Shown here piece by piece: positions 25,402 through 31,798 of a stretch of 32,191 bases of DNA (positions within the stretch are counted from its first letter, which is position 1; every line of letters begins with the position of its first letter). The translations under genes and the position numbers were made by a program. The stretch comes from Paludibacteraceae bacterium (GTDB lineage: Bacteria > Bacteroidota > Bacteroidia > Bacteroidales > Paludibacteraceae). Location: positions 1-32,191 of the forward strand of contig JAFGVL010000081.1 in assembly GCA_016938015.1 (NCBI GenBank), in the 5' to 3' direction. The notes below the pieces were generated by a model, which was given only the letters and a program-made list of their open reading frames with translations, was not told the DNA's origin and made no database searches.

Positions 25402-25503
25402 TTATTTACGGTCGTTTTCGGGGGTGTTAGTTATAATTACAATTCCTATGATAGCAGATAAAACAATAATGCCAAAAATAAATATGTCAATAGAATAAGT
25501 CAT
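25402..25503 (-). CDS. Candidate 33-residue single-helix membrane peptide
   Basis: The frame from ATG at 25503 encodes 33 residues: a short polar N-terminus (MTYSID), a long hydrophobic helix (FIFGIIVLSAIIGIVII), and a charged tail TNTPENDRK before TAA. This is the layout of a bacterial small membrane protein. It sits in a 449-bp gap between hsp20 and mnmA and is followed by its own hairpin terminator at 25263-25301. There is no strong ribosome-binding site, but most genes here lack one. I know no family for it. Low complexity makes homology hard to judge; expression is unproven. Confidence 0.45.
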   Translation of the reverse strand: MTYSIDIFIFGIIVLSAIIGIVIITNTPENDRK

Positions 25504-25582
25504 GATCTTCGTTTTTTAAGATGATACAAAAATCAATATTACTTATAGTATATGTATTGCATGAAAATTAATAGTTTAATAA

Positions 25583-25623
25583 AATTAGGTGACAATAAAT
25601 GGGGTTTTATTGCCACTCTAATT
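25583..25623 (-). terminator. Terminator behind hsp20
   Basis: A stem of about 16 bp with one bulge and one mismatch (AATTAG-GTGACAATAAA against its partner) starts four bases past the hsp20 stop. On the minus strand it is followed by TTTTATT. Confidence 0.65.
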
Positions 25624-25626
25624 GAG

Positions 25627-26073
25627 TTATGCAATGTCAATTAATTTGACCGGTTTTGGTTTTGCCTCTTCTCGTTTTGGAATAGAAATTTTAAGTATGC
25701 CATTGTTGTATTTAGCTTCAATTTTATCATTCTCAACAAGTTCGGGCAAGGCAAATGTTCTGCTAAAACTACTGTAACTAAACTCTTTCCGAGTATACCG
25801 TTCGCCTTCTTTTTGTTCGCTTTCTTTTTTGTTTTCAGCAGAAATAGTTAAGTAATTGTTGTTTAGTTCCACCTTGAAATTTTCTTTTTCCATTCCGGGA
25901 ACAGCCATTTCTACCTCGAATTGGTCTGTAGATTCTTTTATATTCACGCTAGGTAAGGTGGTGTTTGGATCGGAATAATTGTTTTGTTTCCAATCAGCCC
26001 AATCGTGATTAAAGAATTCATTAAAAAAGTTAGACCAGGTTGGGTAGTTCTCATTTCTTCTAATAAGCGTCAT
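25627..26073 (-). CDS. Small heat-shock protein, Hsp20/alpha-crystallin family
   Basis: ATP-independent chaperone that holds unfolding proteins in the cytoplasm. With the ATG at 26073 it has 148 residues. A longer in-frame start at 26085 exists, but GGAGG (minus strand 26079-26083) sits five bases before the 26073 ATG, and MTLIRR is the usual N-terminus in Bacteroidota. The alpha-crystallin domain runs from about LPSVNIKES to ISIPKREE, with the AVPGMEKENFKVEL strand and the NNGILKISIPKRE end typical of the family. The C-terminal extension has KPVKLIDIA, an I/V-x-I/V-like anchoring motif. It has its own terminator. It is probably heat-inducible, but no operator was found. Confidence 0.95.
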   Translation of the reverse strand: MTLIRRNENYPTWSNFFNEFFNHDWADWKQNNYSDPNTTLPSVNIKESTDQFEVEMAVPGMEKENFKVELNNNYLTISAENKKESEQKEGERYTRKEFSYSSFSRTFALPELVENDKIEAKYNNGILKISIPKREEAKPKPVKLIDIA

Positions 26074-26078
26074 AACAA

Positions 26079-26083
26079 CCTCC
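26079..26083 (-). promoter_or_regulatory. Shine-Dalgarno site of hsp20
   Basis: GGAGG on the minus strand, five bases before the ATG at 26073. Such sites are rare in this AT-rich Bacteroidota genome; it decides the start and implies high translation. Confidence 0.7.
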
Positions 26084-26230
26084 ATTTTTAATAAAGTTAA
26101 ACAATTAATATTTTTGAGATAGTTCTTTCAATTCTTTTGCCAATTGTTTTACTTCAATTGCAGAAATGCTCAAAAACATCAGATAATCAAATAGATAAGA
26201 TTTTTTAGTGGGTAATTGGAGAGCTTTTGT

Positions 26231-26273
26231 TAAAGTGAAAAATTGTCATAAAAGCTGTCAATTTTTCACTTTA
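26231..26273 (-). terminator. Terminator hairpin at the end of the msrB-msrA gene
   Basis: A perfect 15-bp inverted repeat (26231-26245 with 26259-26273, core AAAGTGAAAAATTG) with a 13-nt loop. It overlaps the TGA stop codon of the Msr gene, so the hairpin begins inside the last codons. Confidence 0.7.
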
Positions 26274-27303
26274 GGATATCTTTAAAACCCTGTTGAAATT
26301 TGCGAACTTTTGGCATGATAATAAGTCGGCAATAGGGTTCATTGCTATTGTCATTGTAGTAATTTTGGTGGTAATTTTCGGCTTTATAAAAAGTTTTGAG
26401 AGGAGCTATTTCTGTAACGATAGGGTGTTTAAAAACTTTTTCGTTGTTAAATGCGGCTATCATTTTTTCAGCTATTGTTTGTTGTGCACTATTGCTGTAA
26501 AATATAACTGAACGATATTGAGTGCCTACATCATTACCTTGGCGATTGAGTGTGGTGGGATCGTGTGAGGTAAAGAATACATGCAGTATTTCTTCTAAGC
26601 TTATTTTACGAGTATCAAAAACTACTTGTACTACTTCTGCATGGCCGGTGTTGCCTTCGCATACTTCATTATACTTCGGATTTTCGGTATGCCCACCTGA
26701 ATATCCCGAGCTTACTGCAATAACGCCTTCCAATCGTTGATAAATAGCTTCTATACACCAAAAACAACCTCCTCCCAGTGTAATGCTATCGGTGTAGTTT
26801 TTTGTATCTGCTTCGGGAACAAACTCTAACGAAATAGAATTAACGCAGTAACGTATTCCTGTTTCGGTTGGACCATCGTTAAATACATGCCCCAAATGAC
26901 CACCACATCGAGCACACATAATTTCTGTACGTGACATACCCAACGAATTATCTACCGCAGTTTTAATAGTGCCGGCTTTAATTTCTTTATCGAAACTTGG
27001 CCATCCACAATGCGAATCGAACTTGGCATCGGAGCTAAAAAGTTCGTTGCCACAGGCACTGCAATGGTAAACTCCTTTATCTTTAATTAAAAGCAATTTG
27101 CCTGTATACGGACTTTCGGTGCCTTTTTCGCGGAGAATATAATATTGTTCGGGAGTGAGTTCTTTTTTCCACTCTTCATTGGTTTTATTTATTGTTGCAT
27201 CCATAGTTGTAGTGTCTGAGTTATTTATTTCAGTTGATCTTGGTTGAGCACAAGCCGTTAAACTTTGTAGCATCAATACTATTATGAGATGAGCCGTCTT
27301 CAT
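26266..27303 (-). CDS. msrAB: Exported MsrB-MsrA methionine sulfoxide reductase fusion, lipoprotein
   Basis: Repairs oxidised methionine, MsrB acting on the R and MsrA on the S epimer. The 345-residue protein starts with a lipoprotein leader ending LTAC (Cys18), placing it in the periplasm. The MsrB domain (about 43-165) has zinc cysteines CSAC (81, 84) and CARC (130, 133), and the catalytic Cys153 in RYCVNS. The MsrA domain (about 172-335) follows with GGGCFWC (Cys180 catalytic, Cys183) and ends in a normal C-terminus. The order B then A is common in Bacteroidota. It stands alone; a TATCTTAG box near 27320 is a weak promoter candidate. Confidence 0.95.
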   Translation of the reverse strand: MKTAHLIIVLMLQSLTACAQPRSTEINNSDTTTMDATINKTNEEWKKELTPEQYYILREKGTESPYTGKLLLIKDKGVYHCSACGNELFSSDAKFDSHCGWPSFDKEIKAGTIKTAVDNSLGMSRTEIMCARCGGHLGHVFNDGPTETGIRYCVNSISLEFVPEADTKNYTDSITLGGGCFWCIEAIYQRLEGVIAVSSGYSGGHTENPKYNEVCEGNTGHAEVVQVVFDTRKISLEEILHVFFTSHDPTTLNRQGNDVGTQYRSVIFYSNSAQQTIAEKMIAAFNNEKVFKHPIVTEIAPLKTFYKAENYHQNYYNDNSNEPYCRLIIMPKVRKFQQGFKDILK

Positions 27304-27371
27304 AGAAGTAAAACAGTACTAAGATACGAATTGTTGTGTTAGGATGGTTAAATATTGATAAAAAAGAGGTT

Positions 27372-27442
27372 CACGCAAAGAGCGCAAAGCCAATACGCAG
27401 AGGGCGCAAAGAAAAATAAATAAACTTTGCGCTCTTTGCGTG
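27372..27442. repeat. GCAAAG palindromic intergenic repeat
   Basis: A perfect 18-bp inverted repeat (27372-27389 with 27425-27442, CACGCAAAGAGCGCAAAG and its complement). A third, imperfect direct copy (27395-27411, two mismatches) lies inside the loop. It is in the gap between the Msr gene and rnhB. The arms are made of repeated GCAAAG units. Similar GCAAAG-rich palindromes recur in Bacteroidota intergenic DNA (from general knowledge). It may serve as a terminator for rnhB, whose stop is about 20 nt away. Confidence 0.8.
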
Positions 27443-27464
27443 TTCTTTTCTTTACGTGGAATAT

Positions 27465-28067
27465 TTAGAATGGAATCTCCAACTGATTATCCAACAGCTG
27501 ATAGCTCATCCGATGATAGGGAGTTACGCCATGTTTACGAATTCCGGCTCGGTGTTTTTTGGTGGGATAACCTTTGTTGTTTTTCCAATCGTAGAGAGGA
27601 AATTCTTCGTGCAATTGTTGCATATAATCGTCACGATACGTTTTCGCAAGAATAGAAGCTGCCGCTATGGGCATAAATTTTCCATCTCCTTTCACGATGG
27701 TGGTATGTGGAATATCGTGGTATTTTTTAAACCGATTGCCATCAATCAATAAATGTTCCGGACGAATTTGTAGTTGATCAATAGCACGGTGCATAGCTAA
27801 AATAGAAGCATTTAGGATGTTTATGGTATCAATTTCTTGAGCCGAAACAATACCCACCGCCCATGCCAGGGCTTGTTCTTCAATAATAGGGCGTAATGCG
27901 TAGCGTTGTTTGTCGGTAAGCTGTTTGGAGTCGTTAAGTAAGTCGTTGCTAAAATCGGGAGGTAAAATAACTGCTGCTGCAAATACCGAACCTGCTAAAC
28001 ACCCTCTGCCGGCTTCGTCGCAACCGGCTTCGAGTAATCCTTTTTTATATGAAAGTTCAAGTGGCAA
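27465..28067 (-). CDS. rnhB: Ribonuclease HII
   Basis: Removes ribonucleotides and RNA from RNA-DNA hybrids. 200 residues, normal length. The catalytic acidic residues are seen in [13 protein letters not shown] (Asp17, Glu18), the third Asp in LLIDGN (Asp109), and the fourth in [11 protein letters not shown] (near 145). The GYPTKKHR stretch near the C-terminus is typical. Only 36 nt separate it from the HD-domain gene upstream on the same strand, so the two may be cotranscribed. Confidence 0.97.
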   Translation of the reverse strand: MPLELSYKKGLLEAGCDEAGRGCLAGSVFAAAVILPPDFSNDLLNDSKQLTDKQRYALRPIIEEQALAWAVGIVSAQEIDTINILNASILAMHRAIDQLQIRPEHLLIDGNRFKKYHDIPHTTIVKGDGKFMPIAAASILAKTYRDDYMQQLHEEFPLYDWKNNKGYPTKKHRAGIRKHGVTPYHRMSYQLLDNQLEIPF

Positions 28068-28103
28068 ATGAGTTAAAAGTTGAATGGTAAGAAATACAGT
28101 TGT

Positions 28104-28670
28104 TTAATATTTCAAAAATATATTTCGGTATATATCTCGTCCGCTTTTACTGCTTACTAAGTGGTCGAACAGATAATCCGCTTGTCCTAAATCGTAATAG
28201 CCTTCCAGCAGGTTAACTATTAAATCGGCTTCTGCTAAAATTTCAAATCCCATTTCTTTCAATTTTTTTTGATGATGGTGTAAACCAACCACTTCGGCTA
28301 AAAGTTTTTTATCTTCTTCGGAAATGGGGTAGTTGGCAAGTAATTGAGCGGCAACTATTTTGCCTTCCTTTTCTTGGTTGGGAGCATTGGTATTGCCGTA
28401 CTTATTTTTGGCATTGGGACAGCCAATATCGTGCAATAGAGCTGCCATTTCTATTAAAGCTTGTCGGTGTTCGTCGTATCGTTCCAACTTAGCAAGCAAT
28501 TGTGCAAAATTATGTACCGCTTCGGTATGCCCGATTTGACTCAAATCTGTCGAAGCAAAATATTCTATCACTTCTTTATGAAGTTTTGTAATTAACAACG
28601 GCCAATCCCAGGAAGGAGTATTTGACATTTCGCTTTCTTTTGTTTTATTCATATCATTTTTGAGAATCAT
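28104..28670 (-). CDS. HD-domain phosphohydrolase-like protein
   Basis: A 188-residue cytosolic protein with the HD metal-binding signature: His48 (GHTEAVHNF), the His-Asp pair in LLHDIG (80-81), further histidines in GLHHHQK (131-133) and Asp149 (EADLIVNLLEG). This places it in the HD superfamily that hydrolyses phosphate esters or nucleotides, but the substrate is unknown. The start is uncertain: ATG codons at 28670, 28652 and 28628 are all in frame, and the family homology seems to begin after the last. No ribosome-binding site separates them. It lies 36 nt upstream of rnhB. Confidence 0.88.
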   Translation of the reverse strand: MILKNDMNKTKESEMSNTPSWDWPLLITKLHKEVIEYFASTDLSQIGHTEAVHNFAQLLAKLERYDEHRQALIEMAALLHDIGCPNAKNKYGNTNAPNQEKEGKIVAAQLLANYPISEEDKKLLAEVVGLHHHQKKLKEMGFEILAEADLIVNLLEGYYDLGQADYLFDHLVSSKSGRDIYRNIFLKY

Positions 28671-28708
28671 AAAAATGAACAGCCTGATGACGAATCTTTT
28701 TAATCTCG

Positions 28709-28728
28709 CCCCTCAAGTGGTTGCGGGG
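28709..28728 (-). terminator. Hairpin behind the M28 peptidase gene
   Basis: A short GC-rich stem (CCCC and CAA pairing with TTG and GGGG, one mismatch, GTGG loop) begins just after the stop at 28731. On the minus strand it is followed by AGATTAAAAAG, so the T tract is poor. Confidence 0.4.
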
Positions 28729-28730
28729 AT

Positions 28731-29732
28731 TTATTCCCTCTCTTTATAAATAACCCCCAACAAGGTTTGTCCAACAGCCTTTAAAGTTGTTTTATCAATG
28801 TTTTCCATTGTATCGTTTTGCGTGTGCCAAAAATCACCAAATCCATTTTCATCGTAATGAATAATATCGATGGTTGGAATGCCTATGATTTGGTTTATTG
28901 GTAGGTGATCGTCAGTAATAGCTCCTCCTTGTTTGTTTACAAAATAAGTGTCAAATCCATTTGCTGTTGCTTCGTTCCATACTTTTTCCACTACATGAGG
29001 AGCATAGTACATAGAATGTTGCTCTTTAGGGAAGGTGGCATTGGGTACGCCAACCATATCTAACAAAATGCCATAACGAGCCCTGTATCCGGGCACATGC
29101 GGATTTTTTGCCCAATACTGTGAGCCCAAACACCACGATTTTTCAGTTTTTTCGCCTTCATACCATTCGGGTTCGCCATAATCTTCCATATCTACAAACA
29201 AGATATCGATTCCTACGGTGGTTTTTTGAGCCTGTAGCTGACGGGCAATTTCCATTAATACGCCAACCCCGCTTGCGGCATCATTTGCGCCTAATACAGG
29301 CTTTTTGTGGTTGGCAGGGTTCGGATCGTGGTCGCTCCATGGCCTACAATCCCAATGGGCAAGTAAAAGGATGCGAGTAGTTTTTTCGGGATTAAATGAT
29401 GCAATAATATTACGAGCCTTGAGTGTAGTACCATCCCATCCTATTAAATCAGCCTTTTGCACAGTAATTTGTCCTCCAAAACGAGTCATTTCTTTTAGTA
29501 AGTAATCACCACATTTTTTGTGCGCTTTGCTGTTGGGAGTGCGCGGGCCGAAATCTACTTGTGCCTGAATATATTCGTAAGCAGAATCGGCATTAAAAGT
29601 AGGAATGGAAATAACTAGAGAGTCTGTAGTTGTTTTCTCCTTAAGTTCTTTTTTTTGGGGGGTACATGAAAACTGAATAAGGCTGAAAAAAGAAAAAAAT
29701 ATGCCTACAGATGCTATTCTTGAAAAGTTCAT
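28731..29732 (-). CDS. M28 family metallopeptidase, glutaminyl-cyclase-like, lipoprotein
   Basis: A 333-residue exported enzyme of the M28 family, close to glutaminyl-peptide cyclotransferases. The leader ends FSC (Cys23), a weak lipobox. The zinc ligands are visible in order: HWDCRPWSDHDP (His126), GANDAASG (Asp151), DMEDYGE (Glu183 or Glu187), LLDMVG (Asp225) and FWHTQND (His near 307). It may close N-terminal glutamine into pyroglutamate on exported proteins, or act as an aminopeptidase; the families are hard to separate. Bacteroidota lipoprotein QCs are known. It stands alone on the minus strand; the tRNA locus begins beyond its start. Confidence 0.88.
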   Translation of the reverse strand: MNFSRIASVGIFFSFFSLIQFSCTPQKKELKEKTTTDSLVISIPTFNADSAYEYIQAQVDFGPRTPNSKAHKKCGDYLLKEMTRFGGQITVQKADLIGWDGTTLKARNIIASFNPEKTTRILLLAHWDCRPWSDHDPNPANHKKPVLGANDAASGVGVLMEIARQLQAQKTTVGIDILFVDMEDYGEPEWYEGEKTEKSWCLGSQYWAKNPHVPGYRARYGILLDMVGVPNATFPKEQHSMYYAPHVVEKVWNEATANGFDTYFVNKQGGAITDDHLPINQIIGIPTIDIIHYDENGFGDFWHTQNDTMENIDKTTLKAVGQTLLGVIYKERE

Positions 29733-29852
29733 AGTTTAAAAATGAGATGGTAAAACTTTAAAAATGTGTTGCTAAAGTACAGCATAATTTATACAGAAAC
29801 GATAAAAATTACAAATTTTTACGCAAGTGTTCTAAAAAATAAAAAAATGACT

Positions 29853-29860
29853 TATATTTG
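29853..29860 (+). promoter_or_regulatory. Promoter -7 box of the tRNA-Gly/tRNA-Leu locus
   Basis: TATATTTG is a full match to the TAnnTTTG box and is followed by GCAGTC, the context typical of Bacteroidota tRNA promoters. Only a degenerate -33 (GTGTT near 29827-29831) is present. The transcript would run through the tRNA-Gly fossil before the two real tRNAs. Confidence 0.65.
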
Positions 29861-29919
29861 CAGTCTCAAATTTAAAAAGGAACTGAAGAGTCAGCCTACT
29901 TTGTTGAATAAATTGAAAT

Positions 29920-29991
29920 GCGAAAGTAGTTCCGATGGATTGGGACACGACCTTGCCCAAAGGTTATTAATACACCGACCTTGGCAAGTTC
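29920..29991 (+). pseudogene. tRNA-Gly 5' fossil
   Basis: The start is identical to the real tRNA-Gly: GCGAAAGTAG (29920-29929), then a changed D-arm (TTCC...GGGA, which still could pair), then a match to CACGACCTTGCC in the anticodon stem and loop. After that the sequence falls apart. At 29975-29988, CCGACCTTGGCAAG is the reverse complement of part of the real anticodon arm (30054-30067). There is no T-arm or 3' acceptor strand, so it cannot make a tRNA. It is probably the result of a tandem duplication of the tRNA 5' part followed by decay or template switching. Confidence 0.7.
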
Positions 29992-30023
29992 AGATATTTC
30001 TCATTTGTTGAATAAATTGAAAT

Positions 30024-30096
<73 letters not shown>

Positions 30097-30136
30097 CAAT
30101 GTTTGAGCAAGCATGTTTTTGGGACGAAGAAGTTTA

Positions 30137-30180
30137 TCCCGATGACGAAGGAAATCGGGAAGTCCCGTCTTTCGCTCAAT
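30137..30180 (+). repeat. Duplicated tRNA-Gly 3' tail preceded by a small palindrome
   Basis: The last 15-16 nt of tRNA-Gly and the following CAAT (20 bp, 30081-30100) are repeated exactly at 30161-30180, 80 bp downstream. The copy is preceded by an inverted repeat TCCCGAT...ATCGGGA (30137-30143 with 30154-30160). The copy has no 5' half, so it is a tail fragment. Confidence 0.85.
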
Positions 30181-30208
30181 AAGGAACGTAAGTTCCTAGT
30201 CTACGGAC

Positions 30209-30292
30209 GCCCGGATGGTGGAATTGGTAGACACGCAGGACTTAAAATCCTGTGGCTTCACGGCTGTGCGGGTTCAAGTCCCGCTCTGGGTA
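30209..30292 (+). tRNA. tRNA-Leu (anticodon UAA)
   Basis: 84 nt, class II tRNA with a long variable arm. The acceptor GCCCGGA pairs with TCTGGGT (two G-T pairs). The anticodon stem CAGGA pairs with TCCTG around loop CTTAAAA, giving anticodon TAA. The variable arm spans about TGGCTTCACGGCTG. The T-arm is GCGGG TTCAAGT CCCGC. The discriminator is A; no CCA is encoded. It is likely cotranscribed with tRNA-Gly and followed by a terminator. Its 3' end is duplicated twice downstream. Confidence 0.96.
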
Positions 30293-30293
30293 C

Positions 30294-30320
30294 AAAGAGA
30301 GTTAATAGCTCTCTTTTTTT
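30294..30320 (+). terminator. Terminator of the tRNA-Gly/tRNA-Leu transcript
   Basis: AAAGAGAG (30294-30301) pairs with CTCTCTTT (30309-30316) around a 7-nt loop, running into a T tract. The same hairpin, with one base changed, is duplicated at 30833-30859. Confidence 0.85.
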
Positions 30321-30334
30321 ATTTTTAAAAAGCT

Positions 30335-30577
30335 ATGTTATATACTGTTTATGCTATAAGAAGTATTGAAAGGAACTATATTTATGTAGGAATGACATCC
30401 AATTTGTTGGAGCGGCTACATCGTCATAATAGTGGATACGAAAGGACAACAAAACCGTATGCACCATTCCTATTGTTGTATGAAGAAAAATGTGCTGATC
30501 GTTTAACTGCCAGACATCGAGAAAAATATTTGAAATCAGGAGTAGGAAAGGAATTCTTAAAAAGTTTAGAGAAGTGA
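30335..30577 (+). CDS. Small GIY-YIG nuclease domain protein
   Basis: An 80-residue stand-alone GIY-YIG domain. The two signature tripeptides are TVY (4-6) and YVG (17-19), followed by the conserved Arg27 (NLLERLHRHN) and the metal-binding Glu63 (RHREKYLKS). All expected catalytic positions are therefore present. Length matches the common 80-100-residue UvrC-N-terminal-like/YhbQ-type proteins that are multicopy in many Bacteroidota, often beside tRNA genes (general knowledge). It starts about 15 nt after the tRNA-Leu terminator and ends six nt before a tRNA-Leu 3' fragment. It has no clear promoter of its own. Likely a DNA endonuclease; a homing or mobility role is an inference from its position. 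Confidence 0.85.
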   Translation: MLYTVYAIRSIERNYIYVGMTSNLLERLHRHNSGYERTTKPYAPFLLLYEEKCADRLTARHREKYLKSGVGKEFLKSLEK

Positions 30578-30583
30578 ATGACA

Positions 30584-30649
30584 TGTGGCTTCAGGGTTGT
30601 GCGGGCCTGCCTGTCGGCAGACAGGTTCAAGTCCCGCTCTGGGTACAAA
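30584..30649 (+). pseudogene. tRNA-Leu 3' fragment with palindromic insertion
   Basis: 30584-30605 matches tRNA-Leu 30251-30272 with two changes (variable arm and first T-stem strand). 30626-30649 matches 30273-30296 exactly. Between them, a 20-bp near-palindrome (CCTGCCTGTC GGCAGACAGG, 30606-30625) is inserted exactly between the T-stem and T-loop. The 5' half and anticodon are missing, so this cannot be a functional tRNA. Confidence 0.85.
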
Positions 30650-30685
30650 AAATCCCTCTTAATGTTTTGATTAAGAGGGATTTTT
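30648..30685 (+). terminator. Strong hairpin terminator behind the tRNA-Leu fragment
   Basis: A perfect 16-bp stem (30648-30663 with 30670-30685, core TCCCTCTTAAT) with a six-base loop. Both ends are A/T runs, so it works on either strand. It differs from the original tRNA terminator. Confidence 0.85.
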
Positions 30686-30742
30686 ATATTTTGAAGGTGT
30701 ACTAAAAGTGTACTATATTAACTTTTTCTAAAACTAAGAACC

Positions 30743-30822
30743 ACTCGCTGCCGCACGATTTCATCGTGTGGTAATATATCATTACTTACTTTACCATGCG
30801 ATGAAATTGCGCGGCAGCGGTG
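30743..30822. repeat. Long imperfect inverted repeat ending at a tRNA-Leu tail copy
   Basis: 29-nt arms (30746-30774 and 30791-30819) match as inverted repeat with four differences, and extend by CAC/GTG past a one-base bulge. The arms contain CGCTGCCGC, ATTTCATCG and TGGTAA. The loop is about 16 nt. The right arm abuts the duplicated tRNA-Leu 3' end at 30822. It has no coding capacity; it looks like a non-autonomous palindromic element. Confidence 0.8.
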
Positions 30823-30860
30823 CTCTGGGTACAAAGAGAGTTAATAGCTTTCTTTTTTTA
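30822..30860 (+). repeat. Second duplicated tRNA-Leu 3' tail with terminator copy
   Basis: 39 nt matching 30283-30321 with a single change (TAGCTC to TAGCTT), covering the last 10 nt of tRNA-Leu, the spacer and the terminator hairpin. The change weakens the stem. Confidence 0.88.
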
Positions 30861-30862
30861 TA

Positions 30863-30894
30863 AAAAAAGCTTATCATTTACGATAAGCTTTTTT
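30863..30894. terminator. Bidirectional terminator at the end of the tRNA locus
   Basis: A perfect 13-bp stem (30863-30875 with 30882-30894, core AAGCTTATC) with a six-base loop and A/T-run ends. It ends five bases from the stop of the minus-strand MauE-thioredoxin gene and also closes the plus-strand locus. Confidence 0.85.
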
Positions 30895-30898
30895 AGTT

Positions 30899-31798
30899 CT
30901 ATTTTTCAAAGAAATTTAGTATTTCTTCTTCATTTAAATCTCTATAGCCGTACTTCTTTTTTACTTGGCCATTTTCTAATAGAAGTATTACCGGCATTTG
31001 ACCATCTGTTATCCGCAGAAATTGATTTGCATCCATTGTTTCGTAGGCAAAACGTGTGCTGTTTGTTGTGGTAAAGAATTTTTCGATTCGCTCTTCATCT
31101 CCCCAAAAAATAATTGAAAAGGCGGATTCTTTTTCACTTATTTTTTCTGCAATTACAGTTAATTTTTTAGAAGAAAGCTTGCAAAAACGACAGCCGGTAC
31201 CGTAAAAACAAATTACTTGTTTACCTTGTAAAGTTCCTTTTTGGGTTAAATATTCTTGTAGCGCTTGTTCGTTATAGCTTGTTTTATTGGCATAAGCCGA
31301 GATATTAAAATTGTCGGGTGGAGACACACTAAATGGAATAGCCAAACTAACAACTATGCCGAGTATGGTGGCGGCTGTTTTAAATCTGTACGAAGATGGT
31401 TTGTGTTGTTTTAGTACCAGCAATACAAACCCCATGATAACTAAATTTTTAATAATGGAGTTGGTATGAGAAATTTCTAAAACATCGCCAAAGCAATGGC
31501 AATTTTCGGGGTTTTGAGTAAAAATAAGGTATACCAAAAAAATGATAAAAGACAGTAGCATGGCAAGTGTACTTAATGCTACCAATTTAATGTAAGCGTT
31601 TAAAATAAATAGCACACCCAACAGTAACTCAAATCCTATTACTATGCGAGCAAATAAAAACGAAAGAGGTAAGCTTAAAATATTAAAACTGTATATATAG
31701 ATCTCAAAAGAATCTATTGAGAGGAGTTTTGATAGCGCTGAAAAAATAAAAATAATACCGGTAAGTATGCGCAAGGCAGTTATAATAGGTTTTTTCAT
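30899..31798 (-). CDS. MauE/DoxX-like membrane protein with thioredoxin-like domain
   Basis: A 299-residue fusion. The first 155 residues hold four or five membrane helices of the MauE/DoxX redox type, with a conserved PENCHCFGD motif (Cys100, Cys102) in the loop after the third helix. After a final helix near 140-157, an extracytoplasmic thioredoxin-like domain (about 175-299) carries CRFC (Cys203, Cys206) in FYGTGCRFCKL and a cis-Pro-like DGQMPVILLLENG. It probably passes electrons from the membrane domain to the periplasmic thioredoxin-like domain for disulfide or thioether chemistry (inference). Such fusions are common in Bacteroidota. It is alone on its strand and is preceded by the lipoprotein gene at 31928. 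Confidence 0.88.
   Translation of the reverse strand: MKKPIITALRILTGIIFIFSALSKLLSIDSFEIYIYSFNILSLPLSFLFARIVIGFELLLGVLFILNAYIKLVALSTLAMLLSFIIFLVYLIFTQNPENCHCFGDVLEISHTNSIIKNLVIMGFVLLVLKQHKPSSYRFKTAATILGIVVSLAIPFSVSPPDNFNISAYANKTSYNEQALQEYLTQKGTLQGKQVICFYGTGCRFCKLSSKKLTVIAEKISEKESAFSIIFWGDEERIEKFFTTTNSTRFAYETMDANQFLRITDGQMPVILLLENGQVKKKYGYRDLNEEEILNFFEK

Larger units (their letters stand above)
25178..25626. other. Spacer between mnmA and hsp20
   Basis: This 449-bp gap holds the mnmA -7 box, a bidirectional hairpin (25263-25301), a candidate 33-residue membrane peptide (25402-25503) and the hsp20 terminator (25583-25623). Nothing else is evident. Confidence 0.6.
29733..30023. other. Leader region of the tRNA locus
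   Basis: This 291-bp stretch contains the M28 gene upstream region, the tRNA promoter box and a damaged copy of the tRNA-Gly 5' half. A 30-bp perfect direct repeat (29900-29929 with 30004-30033) covers 20 nt of spacer plus the first 10 nt of tRNA-Gly. Confidence 0.7.
30283..30860. mobile_element. Candidate GIY-YIG element flanked by tRNA-Leu 3' repeats
   Basis: A 39-bp direct repeat with one mismatch (30283-30321 and 30822-30860), made of the tRNA-Leu 3' end and its terminator, brackets a segment of about 500 bp. Inside are a small GIY-YIG nuclease gene, another tRNA-Leu 3' fragment carrying a palindromic insertion, a strong terminator, and a long inverted repeat that abuts the right copy. 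The layout resembles an insertion that targets a tRNA 3' end and rebuilds it, as integrated elements do at attL/attR. No integrase is present. This is inference from the repeats; it could instead be serial duplication. Confidence 0.45.
30578..30898. other. Gene-free stretch of tRNA fragments and palindromes
   Basis: Between the GIY-YIG gene and the next gene there is no supported reading frame. The content is a tRNA-Leu fragment with insertion, a terminator, a long inverted repeat, a second tRNA-Leu tail with a terminator copy, and the final bidirectional hairpin. Confidence 0.8.

Noticed and set aside
26105-26179. 24-residue minus-strand frame upstream of hsp20 (MFLSISAIEVKQLAKELK...)
   Set aside because: It is amphipathic and slightly protein-like, and the frame is open further upstream without an ATG, but it has no start signal. 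Kept only as a weak possibility.
27372-27442. CRISPR array
   Set aside because: Only two or three short arm copies in inverted orientation, without spacers or cas genes.
29766-30011. 81-codon plus-strand frame in the tRNA leader
   Set aside because: It overlaps the tRNA promoter and the tRNA-Gly fossil and has no protein-like features.
30584-30649. Second functional tRNA-Leu
   Set aside because: The 5' half and anticodon are missing and the T-arm is interrupted by 20 bp.
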